DNA of 64,000 bases from the NCBI GenBank assembly GCA_038380435.1, contig JAWZYU010000058.1:434001-498000 (forward strand), in the 5' to 3' direction. Positions 58,431-64,000 of this stretch are shown in pieces (positions within the stretch are counted from its first letter, which is position 1; each line of letters begins with the position of its first letter). Under the pieces are notes generated by a model. The model was not told where the DNA came from and did not search any database. It worked only from the letters and a program-made list of their open reading frames with translations. Both the position numbers and the translations under genes were made by a program. This DNA comes from Ryuthela nishihirai. Its lineage: Eukaryota > Arthropoda > Arachnida > Araneae > Heptathelidae.

Positions 58431-58813
58431 AGGGGCGGGTGCGGCTCAGTTGGTAGCGCGCCAGGCTCGTAATCTGAAGTTCCCAGGTTCGAGTCCCAGC
58501 TGGGTCAGCATTGAGATTTATCTACGCAAAATTCCCCGCCCTGCCCACGGTCAGTAGCGGACACCGATGGGCTTGTAAAGTCCGCCGTCCGTCGGATGGG
58601 ACGTTAAGCCGTGGCCCCGTGTGTGGGAGAGTCATACCCTGTGAACGTTAAAGAACAGGCTGGATGGCCTTGACGGGAAGCTACCATCTGTCTCCCAACA
58701 GCTGTTCCAGTGGGTCCCCTCCCCAACCTTCTCTGAGCCTTCGGGGTCCATGTGACCTGGCCATTTAGTCCATGGTGTGGAAAAAAGTGCCGCTCAGAGG
58801 TAAAATAACCAAC
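58431..58813 (+). mobile_element. SINE A, full-length copy with 10-bp target duplication
   Basis: The copy runs from GGGGCGGGTGCGGCTCAG to AGAGGTAAAATAACCAAC. The A box is GCTCAGTTGGTAGCGCGC, the B box is GGTTCGAGTCCC, and the head ends in CAGCTGGGTCAGC. CTATTAGATT occurs directly before (58421-58430) and directly after (58814-58823) it, which confirms a retroposed insertion. The body segment TCGGATGGGACGTTAAGCC resembles a core shared by SINEs of many animals. Confidence 0.92.
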
Positions 58814-59038
58814 CTATTAGATTATCTAAAAATTATTTCAGGATGTTTCTCAAGTGTAGAATAATTCATTTATACTACAGAAAAGGAATGATCTAAATAA
58901 ATACACCTAATTCTGTTTTAGACTTTTTACACGGTAAATAGGTTCCCGAAAAAACCGTGTAAAAAAATTCTAAAATAAAACACAGTGCATATGAAAAAAT
59001 AGAATATGAAAGTAGAATTGGTTCCAGACGTGAAAAAA

Positions 59039-59099
59039 AAATACCCCTCAAGCAGCTGCTTGCCATAGAGATCTGACAGGAACCTGTCAGTTTATATGC
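59039..59099 (-). mobile_element. SINE B 3' fragment
   Basis: TACCCCTCAAGCAGCTGCTT, GATCTGACAGGAACCTGTC and AGTTTATATGC are the reversed 3' end of SINE B. The same fragment appears inverted at 62281-62342 because it lies in the palindrome arms. Confidence 0.82.
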
Positions 59100-60146
59100 A
59101 AGTGTTAGTTTAATTATATTTATAACTTTAAACACGACATTAGAGACCAAGACTAACGTAATGAGGGGAATTCTCGGAACTCAATGTTGCCACTTTTTCC
59201 GAATGGTTTCGTACAGTTTTTGGATCAAATGCAAAATAAAATGCAGAAGACTTGTTCTGTACTAAACTGTTAGTGTAGTTTTTATTTTGGGGATTTTAGT
59301 GCACACAATGATTATTTATAGTACTTCTTGACGTATATCAAATTTATAACTTGAAGATTTAAATGAATGTTCTTTGTAGTTTACTGTTAGGCTGATGTAA
59401 ATAATAGTTTCGTTACTTTAAACCGTTAGTTGTATTGCATATATTATTCTATTTAAATTTTCCTCTTAGACGTGCATATGTATTATGCTAGGCACGGATT
59501 TTACAATTTGTTTCCTTTCTCCTCAGTGTTGTTTCTATTGCTATGTGCATGTAAAGACTTTAAGGAGACCTAAAAAATTGTGCTGATAATTTTTGATATC
59601 AACTATTATGGAAATAATACGGAAATTTTTCAGCGTAAGAACTGTTTTTTTTTTAAATTAAAACCGATCGGTTTGGTTTTAAAGAAAATAAATATAAAAA
59701 GATTTTAATTTTTACATATGAATTTTTAAAACTTCAACTAGCCTGTAATATATTATGCAAAATCATCTGGCAACACAACGAAGCAGGACAGCTGACGTCA
59801 TCTCGGTGTTTTTGCTACTTTATTATTAACCCGTATTCACAGGCGGCACTAATTTCAGGAGTTCACTTATTTCTCATGCCGCCACTCTATTTTAACTTAC
59901 ACTTTTAAACGAGATAAGTAATATTTATATAATTAAAAATGTGTTTAAATTAATAAAAATCAATTGAATACTTAAAGATTTTCATATCTATTTTTTCATA
60001 TGCACTGTATTTTTTTTAAGGTTTATTTTTTTACACGGTTTTCTCGGGAATCTATCTACCGTGTCAGAATTCGAAACAGAATTGGATGCATTGAATTAGA
60101 TTATTGCTATTGTTTATTAAGAAGGATTTGTTATTTTTTTAAATTT

Positions 60147-60345
60147 GAGTGGTTAGCGCGCTTGGCTACTGATCTAAGAGACCTGGGTTCGAGTCACGGG
60201 TACGGCATGGCTGTTTTGTGTCATTTTTCTGCTGAGGGCGTGCTATCCTCTCAGACCTTCTACTATGGCATATAAATAGACAGGCTCCTGTCAGACCTCT
60301 GTAGTAAGCAGCTGCTTGAGGGGGTATTTATTTATTTATTTATTA
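60147..60345 (+). mobile_element. SINE B, full-length copy
   Basis: The tRNA-like head is GAGTGGTTAGCGCGCTTGGC (A box) and CTGGGTTCGAGTCACGG (B box). The body follows with CTTCTACTATGGCATATAA, CCTGTCAGACCTCTG, AGCAGCTGCTTGAGGGGG and a TATTTATTTATTTATT tail. The ends cannot pair as a tRNA acceptor stem, so it is a retroposon and not a tRNA gene. Confidence 0.9.
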
Positions 60346-60429
60346 TTAAAAGCTGAGAAACATCCTGAAACAAATTTAAGAGAATATAATAGCAGGAATC
60401 TGATTCCAGGAATTAAATTAATTAACCTT

Positions 60430-60709
60430 ATTCGTGACAGAAATGCAAATTACGAAACAAAAGGCGTATCCGGTTTAACGATTCGAAAAGCATTGTTGTG
60501 TGATCGATTATTTAGCATACAGTCTGTTTTCTTCCTTTCTCTTTAATCGTGAAACTAATAATGTAACATTTACTAGTGAATATAAAACTTAGGTTTTTAA
60601 CTGAAATAGATTTAATTTGTTATTTAGATATGGTTATTTGTGTTATTAAGAACTTTCCGGGAGTCTTCGAAACGACACTTAGGAGTCATTTCTGCAGATA
60701 AGTTTAGTC
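60430..60709 (+). repeat. Direct repeat, copy 2
   Basis: Matches 57184-57515 with small deletions, for example the region between the coding-like start and AGTGAATATA. It lies in the centre of the large palindrome. SINE A 3' sequence and a block shared with 58345-58430 follow it, so the centre looks like a shortened copy of 57184-58430. Confidence 0.85.
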
Positions 60710-60727
60710 TGCAGTCATTCTGCAGAT

Positions 60728-60895
60728 AAGTCATCTGTCTCACAACAGCTGTTCCAGTTAGGCCCCTCCCCCAACCTTCTCTGAGCCTTCGGGGTCCTCG
60801 TGACCTGGCCGTTTAGCCCATTGTTTTCAAAAAAAAAAAAAAAACTTAATGATCACAGGTAAAACAACCAACTCTGAGCCCTATATGACATCACA
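60728..60895 (+). mobile_element. SINE A 3' fragment with A-rich stretch
   Basis: CATCTGTCTCACAACAGCTG, CTTCTCTGAGCCTTCGGGG, TGACCTGGCCGTTTAGCCC and a run of 16 A are followed by GATCACAGGTAAAACAACC. The last part also matches the flank of the SINE A copy at 58001. It lies in the palindrome centre. Confidence 0.82.
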
Positions 60896-61040
60896 TGCAT
60901 TTTATTCTATGCAATTCCAGTCAGATATTCAAATTGATTCTGTTTACATCTAAAAGCATCCAGCTTACAAAGATGTTTATTCGTATGCATCACAGCGCAG
61001 TCCTGCTCTAAAATTTGTTTCAGGATGTTTCTCAACTTTT

Positions 61041-61241
61041 AATAATAAATAAATAAATAAATACCCCCTTAAGCAGCTGCTTCCCACAGAGGTCTCACAG
61101 GAGCCTGTCAGTTTATATGCCATAGTAGAAGGTCTGAGAGGATGGCACGCCCTCAGCAGAAAAACGACACAAAACAGCCATGCCGTACCAGTGACTCGAA
61201 CCCAGGTCTCTTAGATCAGTAGCCAAGCGCGCTAACCACTC
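61041..61241 (-). mobile_element. SINE B, full-length copy (palindrome partner of 60147-60345)
   Basis: Inverted copy with an AAATAAATAAATA tail, CTTAAGCAGCTGCTTCCC, GAGGTCTCACAGGAGCC and the tRNA-like head at its right end (GAACCCAGGTCTCTTAGATC, AAGCGCGCTAACCACTC). It differs at a few sites from the left-arm copy. Confidence 0.9.
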
Positions 61242-62280
61242 AACTTTAAAAAAAAATAAATCCTTCTTAATAAACAATAAGAATAATCTAATTCAATGCA
61301 CCAAATTCTGTTTCGAATTCTGACACGGTAGATAGGTTCCCGAGAAAACCGTGTAAAAAAATAAACCTTAAAAAAAATACAGTGCATATGAAAAAATAGA
61401 TATGAAAATCTTTAAGTATTCAATTGATTTTTATTAATTTAAACACATTTTTAATTATATAAATATTACTTATCTCGTATAAAAGTGTAAGTTAAAATAG
61501 AGTGGCGGCATGAGAAATAAGTGAACTCGTAAAATTAGAGCTGCCTGTGAATACGGGTTAATAATAAAGTAGCAAAAACACCGAGATGACGTCAGTTGTA
61601 CTGCTTCGTTGTGTTGCCAGATGATTTTGCATAATACATTACAGGCTGGTTGAAGTTTTAAAAATACATATGTAAAAATTAAAATTCTTTATATACATAT
61701 TTTCTTTAAAACCAATCCGGTAGCTTTTAATTTGAAAAAAAAAAAACTTCTTACGCTAAAACATTTCCGTAGTATTTCCATAATAGTTAATATCAAAAAT
61801 TATCAGCACAATTTTTTAGGTCTCCTTAAAGTCTTTACATGCACATAGCAATAGAAACAACACTGAGGAGAAAGGAAACAAATTGTAAAGTCCGTGCCCA
61901 GCATAATACATATGCACGTCTAAGAGGAAAATTTAAATAGAATAATATATGGAATACAGCTAACGGTTTAAAGTCACGAAACTATTCTTTACATCAGCCT
62001 AACAGTAAACTACAAAGAATCCTCATTTAATTCTTCAAGTTATAAATTTGATATACGTCAAGAAGTATTATAAATACGCATTTTGTGCACTAAAATCCCC
62101 AAAATAAAAACTACACTAACAGTTTAGTACAGAACAAGTCTTCTGCATTTTATTTTGCATTTGATCGAAAAACTGTACGAAACCATTCTGAAAAAGTGGC
62201 AACATTGAGTTCCGGGAATTCCCCTCATTTTTATCTCTCATGTCGCGTTTAAAGTTATAAAGATAATTAAACTAACACTT

Positions 62281-62342
62281 GCATATAAACTGACAGGTTG
62301 CTGTCTGATCTCTGTGGCAAGCAGCTGCTTGAGGTGGTATGC
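62281..62342 (+). mobile_element. SINE B 3' fragment (palindrome partner of 59039-59099)
   Basis: GCATATAAACTGACAGG, CTGATCTCTGTGGC and AAGCAGCTGCTTGAGGTGG mirror the fragment at 59039-59099. Confidence 0.82.
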
Positions 62343-62490
62343 TTTTTTTTAAATTTCTGGAACCAATTCTATTTTCATATTCTGTTTTTTCATATGCACT
62401 AAGAATTTAGATCATTCCTTTTCTGTAGTATAAATGAATTATTATACACTTGAGAAACAGAATGAAACAATTTTTAGATAATCTAATAGG

Positions 62491-62866
62491 TTGTGTTGTT
62501 TTACCTCTGAGCTGCACTTTTTTGCACACTATGGGCTAAATAGCCAGGTCACATGGACCCCGAAGGCTCAGAGAAGGTAGAGGGAGGGGACCCACTGGAA
62601 CAGCTGTTGGGAGACAGATGGTAGCCTCCCGTCAAGGCCATCCAGCGTGTTCTTTAACGTGCACAGGGTATGGCTCTCCCACACACGGGGCCACGGCTTA
62701 ACGTCCCATCCGACGGACGGCAGCTTTTCCAAGCCCATCGGTGTCCCCTACTGACCGTGGGCAGGGAGGGGGAATTTTGCGGAGATAAATCTCAACCCTG
62801 ACCCAGCTGGGACTCGAACTACAGATTACGATTCTGGCGCGCTACCGACTGAGCCACCACCGCCCC
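62491..62866 (-). mobile_element. SINE A, full-length copy (palindrome partner of 58431-58813)
   Basis: On the minus strand it runs from GGGGCGGTGGTGGCTCAGTC through GGACGTTAAGCC and CACGTTAAAGAACACGC to GAGGTAAAACAACAC. AATCTAATAG, the complement of the left copy's target duplication, is found on its 3' side (62480-62489) but not beyond its head. This is expected if the inverted duplication ended at the SINE head. Confidence 0.9.
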
Positions 62867-62987
62867 AAAGGTGGCGGGAGAGAGTAGCAGAAAATCCGGA
62901 AACGAAACGCATGCAGTGGAAAAGGAAAAAGTGGGTTCACTTTCTTTTTAATGGTTGCCCTAATAAGGCTATTCGCCATTCCATTGC

Positions 62988-63052
62988 CGAGTGGTTAGCG
63001 CGCTTGACTACTGATCTCAGGGACCTGGGTTCGAGCCCCGGGTAAGGCATCG
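62988..63052 (+). mobile_element. SINE B-like tRNA-derived head
   Basis: GAGTGGTTAGCGCGCTTGAC and CTGGGTTCGAGCCCCGGG give good A and B boxes. The flank GGCATCGCAGTTTGTGTG resembles the start of the SINE B body, then similarity fades. The 5' end (TTCCATTGCC) does not pair with GTAAGGC as an acceptor stem, which speaks against a functional tRNA. Confidence 0.68.
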
Positions 63053-63603
63053 CAGTTTGTGTGTTTTTCACGGCAAACGTTCGGCAAAAGCCTTAAGGTG
63101 CGAGGCAAATCCATTCCTATTTCATTACACCACGACGTGCACATAAGTGTTAAGTTTAATTTCTGGGCCAAAACAATAATATTAATCTTCAGATTACTCG
63201 CAAATACCAAAGTTTTTACCGAAAACGACTTTTCAGAAACCGGAATTTCCAAAGTTTTAACGGTTCGTAAACGTTATAAATGGTTGCTGCCTACGTAAAA
63301 TCCTTCCACATCGCAGTACATGACTAAAATCTCACCCAAAATATATTACACAACAGAATGGTTACTTCCTCCGTGGATCGTACGAGGATGAGAAAAAACA
63401 TCCATTGGGACAACTCAAAAAAGCTTGCAATGCGAAACTCAAAGTATGCAACTTCCAACCTTTACTACGGCTTCGCAATATTTCGACTATACTTCTCCGA
63501 AACTTTATATAACCTTTTTCCTTCTCTGTAAAAAAATAAAAAATTAATCTTACGTACCTGAGATGATCGAAATATAATATAAAAATATACCTAAAATAGC
63601 AAC
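63053..63603. other. Unassigned AT-rich sequence
   Basis: Sequence between the SINE head and the last LINE copy. Only short chance open frames are present, and nothing is recognised. Confidence 0.5.
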
Positions 63604-64000
63604 GCATAGAACCGGCCACGCCTAGCACCTAATGTCCGACACGCCTTCTCGTGGTGCAGACCGTTAGTACCTTTCAAAAGAGAAACTTTCTTGTGGAAGG
63701 GAACGGAAGGAGAGGGCTGCCAGATTAGTGTGGCCTACTGATCTGGACAACTATGGCTACTTTTCTTTTTTTTCTACCCTGCTGAGGAGTGGTCAACCAC
63801 ATAGGGTCCTGGTGCTGACCATATAATCCCACTGGACTGGACAGATATATGGCTCTGAGCTTGATTATGGATCCTGATTTTGCTGCACTGGTGGGCTTCT
63901 GTGGAGGGAAAATCTTCCACTGTGTTTTCTGTTTGTTTGTGGGTTGACAGCCCCAAGTGAATAGATTCACAGGATATGTTTATCAGCTGGTGGATAATCA
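63604..64000 (+). mobile_element. RTE LINE, 5' part, running off the right edge
   Basis: From GCATAGAACCGGCCACGCC onward it matches the 5' untranslated region of the element at 40328 (CTTCTCGTGGTGCAGACCG, CTGCTGAGGAGTGGTCAACC, TTGATTATGGATCCTG, ATCAGCTGGTGGATAATC). It lacks the first 60 bp or so. It ends at the window edge just where the protein frame begins, so whether it is complete is unknown. Confidence 0.9.

Larger units (their letters stand above)
58431..60380 (+). repeat. Left arm of the large palindrome
   Basis: Contains SINE A (58431-58813), a reversed SINE B 3' piece (59039-59099), about 1 kb of AT-rich sequence and a full SINE B (60147-60345). It ends at GAGAAACATCCTGAAACAAA, which is mirrored at about 61010-61040. 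Apart from the SINEs no gene is seen. Confidence 0.9.
58431..62866. repeat. Large palindrome of about 4.4 kb
   Basis: The left arm (58431-60380) and right arm (61006-62866) are inverted copies of each other over about 1.85-1.95 kb, separated by a 625-bp centre. Paired landmarks include the SINE A copies at the outer ends, AACTGTTAGTGTAGTTTTTA, ACTTATTTCTCATGCCGCC, and the SINE B copies near the centre. The left arm has an extra 85 bp or so (58896-58980). Divergence is only a few percent by eye, so the inverted duplication is recent. Confidence 0.92.
61006..62866 (-). repeat. Right arm of the large palindrome
   Basis: Inverted copy of 58431-60380 lacking the 85-bp segment at 58896-58980. It stops at the very start of the SINE A head, so the duplicated piece ended there. 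Confidence 0.9.

Noticed and set aside
58433..58505. Functional tRNA gene at the SINE A head
   Set aside because: It is continuous with the SINE body, the same head recurs in other copies, and the unit is flanked by a target duplication.
60000..60546. Two open frames of 91 and 76 codons
   Set aside because: The first runs through AT-rich sequence and the SINE B head. The second starts in the SINE B tail and only its distal part is shared with the 57184 repeat. Neither has a coding-gene context.
62988..63052. Functional tRNA gene
   Set aside because: Good A and B boxes, but the 5' and 3' ends do not form an acceptor stem, and the flank resembles SINE B.
63362..63628. 88-codon minus-strand open frame
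   Set aside because: AT-rich low-complexity composition, no recognised motif, and its start overlaps the LINE 5' region; not supported as a gene.

Overview
The window is nuclear DNA of an animal, most likely an arthropod. The evidence is indirect: RTE-type LINE, Merlin and P-superfamily transposons, tRNA-derived SINEs, and a 5S-rRNA-derived retroposon whose 5S part carries the arthropod-style TTCTCGTC box. I see no intact host gene, no functional tRNA or rRNA gene, and nothing prokaryotic or viral.

Region 1 (1-36200) is one uninterrupted, G/T-biased, CpG-rich satellite array with a nested higher-order structure. Degenerate monomers of about 36 bp (27-40 bp) are organised into a 13-monomer unit of exactly 472 bp. 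These are combined with a 12-monomer, 429-bp segment into blocks of 901 + n x 472 bp (901, 1373, 1845, 2789 and 5149 bp are all seen). Long open frames exist here in all frames of both strands, but they result from stop-codon depletion and are not genes. The array runs off the left edge and into a 200-N gap (36201-36400).

Region 2 (36401-64000) is AT-rich and almost entirely nested repeats. From left to right: a 3'-truncated RTE LINE (37150-37966) abutting an AT-rich satellite of about 195-bp monomers in an A/B dimer arrangement (37967-40105); a foldback element (about 40201-45710) whose left arm was hit by a nearly intact RTE LINE with a 10-bp target-site duplication (40328-44003, ORF broken by one in-frame stop); a 5147-bp P-superfamily transposon (45754-50900, 26-bp terminal inverted repeats, 7-bp target duplication) holding a decayed two-exon-start THAP-type transposase on the minus strand; a Merlin transposon (51733-53049) with 65-bp inverted repeats and an apparently intact DDE transposase; a 5S-derived SINE (53460-53650); several copies of two tRNA-derived SINE families (called A and B here); a possible non-autonomous hAT element (56917-57728); a near-perfect palindrome of about 4.4 kb (58431-62866); and the start of a third RTE copy at the right edge.

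The genes do not form a pathway. The open or formerly open coding regions are those of the RTE LINE, the P-type transposase (dead) and the Merlin transposase (the only intact frame). The nesting gives a relative order: SINE A before P, P before a SINE B inserted in it; foldback element before the RTE.
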